DNA from: Brienomyrus brachyistius
Taxonomy: Eukaryota > Chordata > Actinopteri > Osteoglossiformes > Mormyridae
Assembly: GCF_023856365.1 (NCBI RefSeq)
Contig: NC_064541.1
Span: 23,166,214-23,230,213 of the forward strand
DNA length: 64,000 nucleotides
Direction: 5' to 3'
Shown: positions 22,090 through 33,290 of the stretch, in pieces
Numbering within the stretch: position 1 is the stretch's first letter
Layout: each line of letters opens with the position of its first letter
Made by a program: the position numbers and the translations under genes
The notes under the pieces: model-generated
The model's input: the letters and a program-made list of their open reading frames with translations, nothing else
What the model was told of the DNA's origin: nothing
Databases searched by the model: none

Positions 22090-24885
22090 ATATTTCTCTC
22101 GGGCACCTGGGGGAATGAGAGAGAGGTAGCAAAAACCTGTAGTTTTCCAAAGGGGTCAAAACAGAGAAGAAAGCATTTAGATTTTCTCAGGAATAAAGGG
22201 AACTTTGCCCATAATGCAGCTGTTATTAGGACGGGTGAAGGACAGCTTGTTGCTTGCAAACAGCCACACAATGAAAGTAGAGGAGATGACTACTTGCACT
22301 GTGCATATTGCCAGGGATTATTTCTTTGAAAGATTTTATGGCGACATGTGAAACTGTGTAAATTTTGTCCTAAAGGCACTAAGTCAGTTCAGGGAAAAAA
22401 TAGAGTGCAAGCACTTTGTGCTTTTGCAGAGCCTGCACCTTCTGAAGCCAGTAACCGATTATGGGAGACACTTAGTGGCATGCAAGCTGATGAAGTCACG
22501 AAAGCCCTGAAAAAACGACAGTAAAAGTGGGGAGCATTTACTTAACAAAAAAGGATTGAGTGATGCAGCACAAACCTGGACTATACAGAATTTGCAAGAA
22601 CTTGGAAGACTCTTGGTTACTGCCAAAATATACACATCGCTAAAAACAATGGAAGATTTTATTAATCCCTCAAAATATTTGGAAGTTATCAAAAAAGTTC
22701 AGATCACATGTGAACACCAAAAGGAATCTGAAAAATACAAAATCCCCTCTCTTGCCCGTAAACCCTTAGTGAAGCTGAGTAAACTCGTTAAAGCTCAAGC
22801 ATTAATTACTGGTAATGAAGTATTGGAGAAGAAAGCCACAGACTTTCAAGAAGTCCACTAAGAGAAGTGCTGCAGAAATAAAATGGAATGCACCTTCGCT
22901 ATTATCATTTACACGGGATGTGCAAAAACTGCATGCTTATTTGGACAAAATACTGGATGAGTGTGTCTGCCAGTTGTCATCTGAGGCTTCAGTCAAGAAT
23001 TGGTCTGCTCTTGCTAAAGCATGCTTGGCTGAAATAATATTATTCAACAGGCATAGGGAAGGAGAAGTTTCAAGAATGCCCTTGTCGGCATTTCTTTCCA
23101 GGGACACCTCTGACCATCATGATGACTTGGACTGGGCTCTTTCAGAGCTTGAGAAAACCTTGTGCAAACATTACTCCAGGATTGTCATCAGAGGGAATAG
23201 AGGCCGGCCTGTTCCTGTTATTGCTTACACCTAAAATGTTGCAAGCATTGGAGTTGCTAGTGAAGAACAGGGAGTCTTGTGGAGTGCTAGAAGAGAATGG
23301 ATATACACACGTGGACAAAATTGTTTTTGTCCAGGCCTGTTTCATGAGTTTTTTTTTTTTATTAATTCTGTTGAAGCATGGTTGAAAATCAATGTCTGAC
23401 TTTTATTAGTTAAATTTCATAGAATTTTTATTTATTATTACTTTTGTCAGATTAAAGTTATTTCTGTGACCATTGTGAGTTTTTCTTTCATTGACTGAAG
23501 GGTACCAACAATTTTGTCCACGTGTGTATGTTTGCTCGACCATTAGCCATCACCCACATCAGAGGGTCTGACTGTTTAAGGAGATTTTCTCTTGCTTGCA
23601 ATTCTTCCTGTCCAAAGGCATTGACATCAACGAAGCTACGCAAGCATGCTGCAACACTGTCAACTATTCTAAACATGAGCAACACTGAAATGGATCAGCT
23701 TGCCAATTTTCTAGGCCATGATATAAGGGTCCATCGTGAATTTTACAGATTGCCAGAAAAAACACTGCAGCTGGCTAAAGTAAGCAAAGTGCTGATGGCA
23801 CTTGAAAAGGGAAGGATAGCTGATTTTCAGGGAAAGAATTTGGACCAAATTAACATTGACCCAAACGGTATGCCTCATTCACTCATTATGCTCAAATGCT
23901 CATATGTCAAAGTACAATATATTATTCTACTACAAGATATTTAGTGATTATGTTGGTCTGTGCATTTAAATTGCAAGATTTAGCAGTGTTGTCCGAATTA
24001 CTTGCTAATTGTTAGACTTAAAAATCTTTAATGTGGTGATACATTCAAAAACAAGAATGTTTAAATAAAATATTAATAATAAAATAACGAAACATGTCAT
24101 TCTCATTGCAGGGTTAATATTCTAAGTAACACTTTTTGGGTGAATAAAGAAATGTCTGTCTTGAATTTCACTATGCAGGGCCCACATCACTATTCCATTA
24201 CGATTATGAAATGATCTGAAATGGGCTTATATTATAAATGGCAATTTTAAGGAGCTTAAACTTGAACAAAGCTGATGTATGTATACAGTGTTATTGTTCT
24301 AAACTAGTACAGGCTTCCATAGCGAATTATTTGGGCAGAGATGTGCACATTTACTGGGATGTTTACTGGGCAACAGGGATGTATATTTTATTTAAATGTT
24401 TTTATATCTATGCATTTTTTATGCTTATTAGCTGTAAGGTCACTAAGTTTTAGATGATTAAATTAATGAAGTGCTCCAAAGATTAGAGATTAGAATAGAA
24501 CTCCATGTAGTCCTGCATTTGAATGATAACTTCTGTTTTTGCTTCCGTTTTTTGACAGAGAGGATTGATGAGCTTACTGAGGAGGAATTCATGAGTGAAG
24601 GTGAAGTGGATTCTGAGCTGCTGAATAAAGGTATTTGCAAGAGTGTTGTTATTCACATGACAATGTGATTTTAATTTGTGCTATGGAACTTTATTGCCAA
24701 AACTGTATTGAATGGTCATTTTAATGGCATCAACTGGTCATTGAATTTTTTCCTGTTTGGTCTGTTTTGGTAAATATAATTTCTGATTTGTCGTTGATTC
24801 ATCAGGAATAACGTCTGAAGCAATTCCTCCTGTACAGAGAGAAATGACCATAGAAAAGAGGCAAAGGACCTCAGTGACAACTGGT
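22090..24885 (+). pseudogene. Decayed multi-exon gene with tyrosine-recombinase-like C-terminus
   Basis: Readable blocks in order: FLRNKGNFAHNAAVIRTGEG, a zinc-finger-like CAYCQGLF with H and C residues (22295-22365), AQTWTIQNLQELGRLLVTAK, NWSALAKACLAEIILFNRHR, then STKLRKHAAT, FLGHDI and VHREFYRLPE (23640-23760). The last three resemble box II (R..H), the LGH motif and the Tyr of tyrosine recombinases. Stops (22327, 22522) and a frameshift near 22520 break it, and a MITE (23306-23526) splits one exon. Introns look preserved: 23868-24558 and 24631-24805 have GT-AG ends and compatible phases. The 3' end is cut by an LTR at 24886. Similar proteins are, to my recollection, repeated in fish genomes as uncharacterised. 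A Crypton or other YR-element origin is inference. Confidence 0.6.
23306..23526. mobile_element. Tc1/mariner-type MITE
   Basis: 221 bp with ends CACACGTGGACAAAATTGTT and its inverse, flanked by TA. It sits inside the recombinase-like exon; without it and one TA the frame reads EENGYMFARPL. Confidence 0.85.
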
Positions 24886-25301
24886 TGTCACACCCACACA
24901 GGTGGGGCAGAGCACCGGCTGCCGATCACCAATTGATCGGTCGGCTACTTAACCACAGTTCTCCTGGCAAGCAGTGCAAAGTATGGTTGCCATTCTAGTA
25001 ATGTGCCTTATCAAGCGATCTCTCTGTGTATTCTTCCTGGTTCGTCTTGCCCACTGTGTCCTGCCTGCTCGCCTTCCTGCCTTCCCTGCTCGTCCCCTGC
25101 TCCCTCGTCGGCTCTCCTCCTCCCTCCCCGGATCCCCGTCTCGTCTATTCATGCCTGACTGATCTTCACGGTTCTCGACTCTCGCCTGCCCCTCGACCAC
25201 AATTCAGAACCTCCCTCTTTGCTTTTGTATAACCCGGTCTTCAAAATAAAGGATTTTGTCTCCGTATTTCGGGGTCTGCCTCCTCCCTGCTCTCCGTGAC
25301 A
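24886..25301 (+). mobile_element. 5' LTR of sushi-ichi-like Gypsy element
   Basis: TGTCACACCCAC to CTCCGTGACA, 416 bp, with an AATAAA near its end (25245), directly followed by the gag frame. The 3' LTR was not found. Confidence 0.75.
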
Positions 25302-25302
25302 A

Positions 25303-26745
25303 GATGGACCCCGCGGAGAATCAACGCCTTCAGCAACAGGTAGATCATCTTACCTCCCTGGTGTCACAACTCCTCGAGCAGAAGGCAGGTCAATCTCAGC
25401 TACCTGAATCACCACCTAGATCCCGGTTCCTGTTGTGTTGCCCGATAAATATGACGGTAATCCCGACCAATGTAAAGCTTTTCTCATGCAATGTGGACTT
25501 TATGTAGAAGAACATCCTGAGCGATTCCAAGAAGAATCAGCTCGCATGAGGTTTGTGATCTCGCTGCTGACCGGGAGAGCCCGCGACTGAGCAACGGCCT
25601 TGTGGACTGACGACAGCCCTTTGCTGGAATCGCCACGCGATTTCCAAACGGCCTTTAAGGAGCTGTTCGATCATTCTACTGTGGGGCGTAGTCTAGGAGA
25701 ACGGTTAATCGATCTCAAACAAGGCACCAGAACTATAGCGGACTTCTCCTTAGAGTTTTGTACCCTCGCCGCGGGACTGCGCTGGCCTGAGGAATGCCTC
25801 CGTATCCTGTACCGTCGAGCTCTCAACCCAGAAGTGCAGGACAAACTTCTTTCTCGTTGGAGCCGGTCTGTCCTTTGAAGATTACATCCAACTGTCCATC
25901 ACTTTGGATAACAACATGCATGAACGCCGCCGCCGACAAGCCCGGCTACCGGTCCTAACTGACGTCACTCCATCCGGAGCTTCCCAACCCATGCAACTCT
26001 GGAGATCACCGCTTACTCAGGCAGAGTGGAAACGACGTACAGAACAGGGTTTATGTCTATATTGTGGAGATCTTGGACATGTTCTATGCACCTGCCCTGT
26101 GCGTCCTCCCCGCCCGGACTCCGCAACCAAGGTAGCCTCAGCCCCTTCTCCTTATGTTTCACAAACTAAATTTACTCTGCTTGTGACCATAAATTTGAAT
26201 ATGAGTTATGCATGGTACATCGGCCCTGATCGTTTCAGGTGCAGCTGGTTTCATGGACCTGTCCCTAACGCAACAATTTCATATCCTAATCCACTCTCTC
26301 GACCAACCCATTGCAGCTTTAGGCATCTGTGGAGAGCCAGTTCCTAAGGGAAGAATCACTCACCGTACCAGACCGGTTGACCAAAAGGTTGATTGTACCC
26401 TTTGTCACAAGCTGAGGAAACTGCCCTGGAGGAGTATATACAGGACACTTTAGCGCAAGGTATCATCTGCCCTTTGACCTCCCCAACTATAGCTAGATTC
26501 CTCTTCGTGAAGAAGGATGGAGGGTTATGTCCCTGTATAGATTATCGATCGCTGAACGCCATAACTGTCAAACGTCGAGAGCCATACCCACTCATTCCGT
26601 CCACCCTGGAACATCTGCGGAAAGCAACCATCTTTACCAAGTTAGATCTTCGCAATGCCTACAATCTCGTCCGCCTCCGTGAGGGAGACGAGTGGAAAAC
26701 ATCCTTCATCACCGGTACCTATCAGTTGCCTCCTGAGTCCCATTG
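25303..26745 (+). pseudogene. Ty3/Gypsy gag-pol remnant, interrupted
   Basis: Gag starts MDPAENQRLQQQVDHL (25304). Later pieces are LMQCGLYVEEHPERF, FKELFDHSTVGRSL, DFSLEFCTLAAGLRWPEE, and a zinc knuckle CLYCGDLGHVLCTC. Then a protease-like region and RT blocks [20 protein letters not shown] and [20 protein letters not shown] (26500-26700). Stops and shifts near 25500 and 25590 show decay. RT ends abruptly at about 26740 where a reversed LINE begins. Resembles the sushi-ichi group related to vertebrate PEG10/RTL1; that placement is inference. Confidence 0.8.
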
Positions 26746-28085
26746 GCTAAAAAGGCCCGATAGGACTCCTTCTTCAGCTTCACGGCATCCCTCACCACCG
26801 GTGTCCACCAGCGGGTTCGGGGATTGCCGCCGTGATAGGCACCAACCACCTTATGGCCACAGCTCCAGTCAGCTGCCTCCACAATGTAGGCACGGAACAT
26901 GGCCTATTCGGACTCAATGTCCCCCGCTTCCCCCGGGATATGGGAGATGTTCTGCCGGAGGTAGGAGTTGAAAACTCCTCCTGATAGGGGATTCTGCCAG
27001 ACGTTCCCAGCAGACCCTCACTATACGCTTGGGCCTGCCAGGCCTTGCCGGCTTCCTCCCTCACCAGTGGAGCCAAGCCACCACCAGGTAGTGATCAGTT
27101 GACAGCTCCGCCCCTCTCTTCACCCGAGTGTCCAAGACATGCGGCCGCAAGTCCGACGACACGACTATAAAGTCGATCATCGAACTGCGGCCTAGGGTGT
27201 CCTGGTGCCAAGTGTTCATTATGAACAATCCATGACGAGCACAGAAGTCCAATAACAAACCACCGCTCGGGTTCAGATCAGGGGGGGCGTTCCTCCCAAT
27301 CACGCCACTCCAGGTCTCACTGTCATTGCCCACGTGAGCATTGAAGTCCCATAGCAGAACAAGAGAGTCCCCAGGAGGAGTGCTCTCCAACACCCCTTCC
27401 AAGGAGTCCAAAAAGGGTGTGTATTCTGAACTGCCATTTGGCGCGTAAGCACAAACAACAGTCAGGACCCGTCCCCCCACCCGAAGGCAAAGGGAGGCTA
27501 CCCTCTCATCCACTACGGTAAACCCCAATGTACAGGCGCCCAGCCAGGGGGCAATAAGTATGCCCACCCCCGCTCAGCTCCTCTCCCCGCGGGCAACTCC
27601 AGAGTGGAAAAGGGTTCAACCTCCCCAAGGTCCCCACCTTTGGCCGCTGCCCAACTCACATTGCACCCGACCCCTATGGCCTCTCCTATAGGTGGTGAGC
27701 CTATTGGAGGGGAAACCCACGTGCCTTGTTCGTGCTGTGCCCGACCAGGCCCCATACTGTAGGTATAGGCCTGGCCACCAGGGGCTCGCCATCGAGCCCC
27801 ACCCCCAGGCCTGGCTCCAGGGGGGGGGGGGGGCCCAGTGACCCGCATCCGGGCAAGGGAAACCATGGATTCAAAATGTTGTCCGTCATTTGGGTTCTTG
27901 TGAGCCATACTTCGTCTGGTTCCTCACCCAGGACCTGTTTGTCTTGGGTGACCCTACCAAGGGCATAAAGCCCCAGGCAACATAGCTCCTAGGATCATTG
28001 GAACACGCAAACCCCTCCACCACGATAAGGTGTCGGCTCCAGGAGAGGGAGACAGGAACAAGGGACAAAAAAAAAACAGAACTGC
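26740..28085 (-). mobile_element. LINE 5' fragment inserted in the Gypsy pol
   Basis: Minus-strand reading holds an endonuclease domain: [63 protein letters not shown] (27070-27500). 5' leader sequence lies at about 27600-28085. Same family as the LINE at 6590-9263. The RT half is absent, so the two copies are complementary pieces. Confidence 0.78.
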
Positions 28086-29703
28086 TAGATGTTAGGAACA
28101 CCGAGGCAACTACACTGACTGAACCAGGACGTGAAGCCTAAAGGGGACCACAATTGACAGGTGGATCAAAAGGAGCTGGTTTAGGGCTACCAGAATGGGG
28201 AATGCCTTGGGTAACTTAACTTGGGGACCTGGATAATATGGATTACTGGCAGGACATACAGGAGTATGAGCCAAGGGACACAACCGGGGAAATCAGAGAG
28301 GGCCTATGGCTGACTTGGGTATATAAAGGGTTGAAGCACAAAAGGTACATGGTTTGGAGATGAGAGCCAGTGGAGGAGGAGGGAATCTGGGAGGTGGAGT
28401 GCCAAATGGCACTCAGGGTCAGACCCAGAGTTGCTTCGGTTGGAAAATGATTCTGTTACACCCCAAACCCCTAGACTGGGGGATTATAACAGCACCTACC
28501 AAACTGTAGATTAAAATGTAGAGATCTTGGTTTGGGGGTGGTGCAGTACAAGATGTTTAAAATAATCATAAATTGCAAAACTGATTAGAGGGCAGTATAT
28601 GAGAAATGACATATGATGTTGAAGTTACTAGAGTGGAAAAATAAACATTGTTCAATATGTTATTGGTGTTAGTACACTGGGTGATTTAAATCATTATGTT
28701 ATAAGACTCCACAAGCCCTACAAGCCTGAGGTTTGGCAAACCTGCACCAGTTCCCTCCAAACCAAAGTTCCACTGGCTCCAACAAGACGGGACCCAGATC
28801 ACCACATTAAAAGCACAGCCTCAACCCCACTGAGTGACAAGAACCCCAAAGCCAGATTCTTGTGAAGTCCTGCCACAATATACTGTAGACACATGCTACA
28901 CTCAAGCACAGGAAGCATCAAAACAGACTAACATTAGGAACACACACGTTTGGTCTCGTTTGAATGGTCATGATATGACGAGCACAACTCAAAAGCAATA
29001 TGTCATTACATAAGTGAATATAGAAAACAAAACTAATTCCACTAAAGCGGAAGACGTTATCTAATGGGACAAAGGAATTTACACACCCACATACAGTAAA
29101 GCAATTCAGTTGTTTGATCACCCGAGAACTGATAAGTCAGCAATTCACAAGACCACACACAAGATCAAACCAGTCCCTAAAAGTAAACAGTCACAAAATT
29201 TGGTCAGAGAGTCCAGTCTTCAAAAACATTCTATCACTTGGTTTTGGTACTTCAGAACGGCTCCAAGGATGATCGGGGGACACTGTAATCAGAGCTCCCA
29301 AAAAGTGCTGTCTGGATTTATATCTGTAATCAAATCCTTCCCATCATCACTCATTGCATATGTAGTTGATGTATATAACCTTTTGGTTTTACACAGTTTG
29401 TGATGTATTAAATATGTATAGTATATGAGTTTCTAGCCAGATTTAATTTACTGTAGAGTTTATGTACTTGGTAGTAGTATGTCTTTTTGTATTATTTGTG
29501 AATAAATGTTCTTTTGATTTCTTTTTGGATGTCTGACTTATTTTAGTATGTTCTTGGTAGATGGGGCACACTCCACTGGCCAGGGTTAATGGTAAGCTAG
29601 ACCGTAGGGTAAGGGTTAAGCACTGCTCCGAATTAATCTAGGTGTTTGTACTGCCATTTGTACTGACAGATGGATATACACCAAAAAGGGCAAAATAACA
29701 GGT
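28086..29703. other. Spacer between element relics
   Basis: No motif. 28110-28500 is GA-rich and could be an unrecognised LTR; 28700-28910 is CA-rich. Confidence 0.4.
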
Positions 29704-29786
29704 AACAGCTGGGCACAATCGGGGAAGCACACGTGGATGATGATGGGGCGTGGCATACACGAGGATCGGATGAGCCGGGCGTGACA
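29704..29786 (-). mobile_element. LTR fragment, minus strand
   Basis: Begins TGTCACGCCCGGC at 29786 on the minus strand and matches the first roughly 83 bp of the LTR family. A short G-run remnant of a polypurine tract lies next to it at 29792-29797. Confidence 0.75.
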
Positions 29787-30007
29787 GATAACCCCCGAAA
29801 AAAATGAAGACTTTGATTTAAATGGATATGAATTCCTTCATTTAGATAGGATAAGTAATAAGGGAAATGGGGTGGCACTTTATATTGATAAAAATTTAAA
29901 CTACCAAAAAAGTCTAAAGGATGTCGACTATTATTGATGGAGTAATGGAATGTTTAACAGTTGAAATTTGGATGGAAAGAAAGAGAAACATAATCTTTAG
30001 TTACATA

Positions 30008-31176
30008 CACTGAACAAAAATATAAACGCAACACTCTTGTTTCTGCTCCCATTTTTCATGAGATGGACTTAAAGATCTACAATTCATTCCAGATACACAA
30101 TATTACCATTTCTCTCAAACATTTCTCACAAATCAGTCTAAATGTGTGATAGTGAGCACTTCTGCTTTGCTGAGATAATCCATCCCACCTCACAGGTGTG
30201 CCACATCAAGATGCTGATCTGACATCATGGGTAGTGCACAGGTGTACCTTATACTGCCCACAATAAAAGGCCACCCTGGAATGTGCAGTTTTTTGCTTTA
30301 TTGGGGGTCTGGGGACTCAGAACCGGTCAGTATCTGGTGTGACCACCATTTGCCTCATGCAATGCAACACATCTTCTTCGCATAGAGTTTATCAGATTGT
30401 CAATTGTGGCCTGTGGAATGTTGGTCCACTCCTCTTCAATGGCTGTGCGAAGTTGTTGGATATTAGTGGGAACTGGTACACGCTGTCGTATACGCCGGTC
30501 AAGCACATCCCAAACATGCTCAACGGGTGACATGTCCGGTGAGTATGCTGGCCATGCAAGAACTGGGACATTTTCAGCTTCCAAGAACTGTGTACAGATC
30601 CTTGCAATATGGGGCCGTGCATTATCTGTCTGAGTGGCTGGTCTCAGACGATCTTGGAGGTGAACCTGCTGGATGTGGAGGTCCTGGGCTGGTGTGGTTA
30701 CACGTGGTCTGCGGTTGTGAGGCCGGTTGGATGTACTGCCATATTCTCTGAAACGCCTTTGGAGACGGCTTATGGTTGAGAAATGAACATTCAATGCACG
30801 AGCAACAGATCTGGTTGACATTCCTGCTGTCCGCATGCCAATTGCACGCTCCCTCAATGCTTGTGGCATCTGTGGCATTTTGCTGTGAGACAAAACTGCA
30901 CATTCCAGGGTGGCCTTTTATTGTGGGCAGTATAAGGTACACCTGTGCACTACCCATGATGTCAGATCAGCATCTTGATGTGGCACACCTGTGAGGTGGG
31001 ATGGATTATCTCAGCAAAGCAGAAGTGCTCACTATCACACATTTAGACTGATTTGTGAGAAATGTTTGAGAGAAATGGTAATATTGTGTATCTGGAATGA
31101 ATTGTAGATCTTTAAGTCCATCTCATGAAAAATGGGAGCAAAAACAAAAGTGTTGCGTTTATATTTTTGTTCAGTG
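30008..31176 (-). mobile_element. Tc1/mariner transposon with 288-bp inverted repeats
   Basis: 1169 bp flanked by TA (30006-30007, 31177-31178). Ends CACTGAACAAAAATATAAAC and its inverse; the inverted repeats run 30008-30295 and 30890-31176, nearly identical. Inserted in the LINE endonuclease region. Confidence 0.92.
30327..30893 (-). pseudogene. Internally deleted Tc1 transposase (188 aa)
   Basis: Uninterrupted frame starting MSHSKMPQMPQALRE. An N-terminal helix-turn-helix region (MRTAGMSTRSVARALNVH) leads to DRLRPATQ, then directly to TDNARPHIARI and YSPDMSPVEHVWD. A full Tc1 transposase is about 340 aa; roughly 150 aa with the first catalytic Asp are gone, while the second Asp (DNARPH) and the Glu (PVEH) remain. 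It should bind DNA at most, not cut it. Confidence 0.85.
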
Positions 31177-32989
31177 TATATAGAACACCAGGATCTAAGA
31201 TTAAAATTTTTAACAATAGTATGGAGGGGTTGTTTACTAATTTAAGCCAGAAAGAGATGTTTATTTGTGGCGAAATATGTACTTTTACAATCCAAATCAT
31301 AATAAATGTACAAATGAATATATTGATACCATGTATAGCATGAGTCTTTTTCCCCTGATAACAAGACCAACTAGAGTAACATCAGATAGTGCCACTTTAA
31401 TTGATAACATATGTACAAATACAATGGAGGATAGTATTACAAGTGTGTTATTAATCAATAGAATAAGTGATCATCTGTAATGGTAATCATAAAGATAACA
31501 GAGATGGATGTAAGATTATGTATAAAAGAATTAGAAATGAGAAGAAGCTAAATATTTTTAAAAATGAAGTACTAAAGCAAAACTGGAATATTATATTAGA
31601 AGAAAATGATATAAATAAAGCACATGAAACATTTTGGGGGTATTTAAAAACTATCCAGTAGTAAAATATATGCATGTAAAAGACAAAATGCCTGTAAAAA
31701 ATAAAAAATAGGACCACTGAGGCAGAACATAAATACAAAAATGATAAAAAAAAGCTAATTAATATAATGATAACTTGTAAAAGGGAATATTTTATTAAGT
31801 TTCAATACCATAAACATTATACAAAAGGTAAGTGTATTAAACAGTATAATTAAAAATGAAATGAGGAACAAAAGTTATCCTCAGTATTTTATAGATAATG
31901 AAAACAGTAATAAAGATATGAATAAAGCATGGATTTAATACATTTTCTGTAAATATAGGACTACAACTGGCAAAACAGGTTATTGGGACATATATGGCTA
32001 TGCCAGATTATACTGAAAGAAATGGTAACTCGATGTTTTTAAGAGCAGTGTAAGAGAAAGAAATGTATGATATTGTAAAGGGCTTTAAGAATAAAACTAG
32101 TACAGACTGGAATAATATTGATATGGTAACAGTAAAGAGTATTACTGATGGCATTGTAAAACCTTTAACACAACCTGTCTTTACAAACTGGGGTTTTTCC
32201 CAGTTCTCTGAAATATTATAAAAACTTTATATTAAATGATTTGATAGTTTTACTGAGGAACATGATTTGTTGACAGACAGCCAGTATGGATTTAGGAATA
32301 ACAGATTGACAGCCTTGGCATTGATGGACTTGGTAGAAGAAATAACAGAATGTATTGAGGTATGCACTTGGAGTGTTTTTAGACTTAAAGAAAGTATTTG
32401 ACACTGTCAACCATGATATATTGATTAGAAGGATGGATAAATATGGTTTCAGAGGTATTGTATTGGACTGGTTAAAGAGCCATATAACTAATAGGCAACA
32501 ATGTGTACAAATAAATCAACATAAATCTAAATTTATGAATATAGCATGTGGGGTACCGCAAGGATCAGTTTTAGGTCCAAATTTTTTATAAGGTATATTA
32601 ATGATATTTATAAAATAAAATATATAAAAATTTGTTTTATTTTCAGATGACACAAATATTTTTTGTTCCGAGGTGGAAGTGCAGCAGGTTTTGGAGATGA
32701 TCACAAAGGAAATAAATTAAATTTTAAAATGGTTTGATATAAATAAATTGTCATTAAATTTAGATAAAACTAAATTTATGTTATTTGGAAAATATAAGAG
32801 AAATATGGAAGTAAAAATATGTATTGATAATGTAAACATGGAAAGAGTAAATGAAATTAAATTCCTTGGTATGATGTCAGACTACAAAAGCTGCTGGAAA
32901 CCACACATTAAATATGTTCTGGCCATGCTGGGGAAAACAAGTCATATCTTAAATCTGAAATCACTATATACTGTACCTTATATTGTACA

Positions 32990-33285
32990 TGTCATGCCCG
33001 GCTCATCCGATCCTCGTGTGTGCCACACCCCCTGATTATCCACGTGTGCTTCCCCGATCTAGCCCAGCTGTGTCCACTTATTTTTGCCCAGTCCCGTCTA
33101 TTTTAGTCCATGTCTTACCTTTGTTCCTGGTCCGTCATTGATGTTTGTGAACGTCAGTATCAGTGTTCCGTCTTGCCCGTCCCGATCCAGAATAAACCCC
33201 TGTTTTTCCCGTGTTCTGCTTGCCTTGCCTGCTTCTTGCTCACTCGCCTGCCCGAATGATCACCTGTTCAATGCGGATCGTGACA
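32990..33285 (+). mobile_element. 5' LTR, plus strand
   Basis: TGTCATGCCCGGCTCATCC to GGATCGTGACA, 296 bp, same family as 20614-20902. A gag-like frame follows within 5 bp. Confidence 0.85.
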
Positions 33286-33290
33286 GAATG

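Larger units (their letters stand above)
29798..32989 (+). mobile_element. CR1/jockey-like LINE, split by a Tc1 element
   Basis: Endonuclease pieces GNGVALYIDKNLNYQKS before the Tc1 insertion and YRTPGSKIKIFNN, TRPTRVTSDSATLIDNI after it. RT: LTDSQYGFR, FLDLKKVFDTVNHDIL, IACGVPQGSVLGP (32560) and FSDDTNIF, then LSLNLDKTKFMLFGK (32750). Multiple stops and shifts; a different LINE family from 6590-9263. Ends at the LTR at 32990. Confidence 0.75.

Noticed and set aside
27513..27908. Minus-strand frame of 131 codons as an independent gene
   Set aside because: It is the 5' leader of the LINE that continues into the endonuclease.
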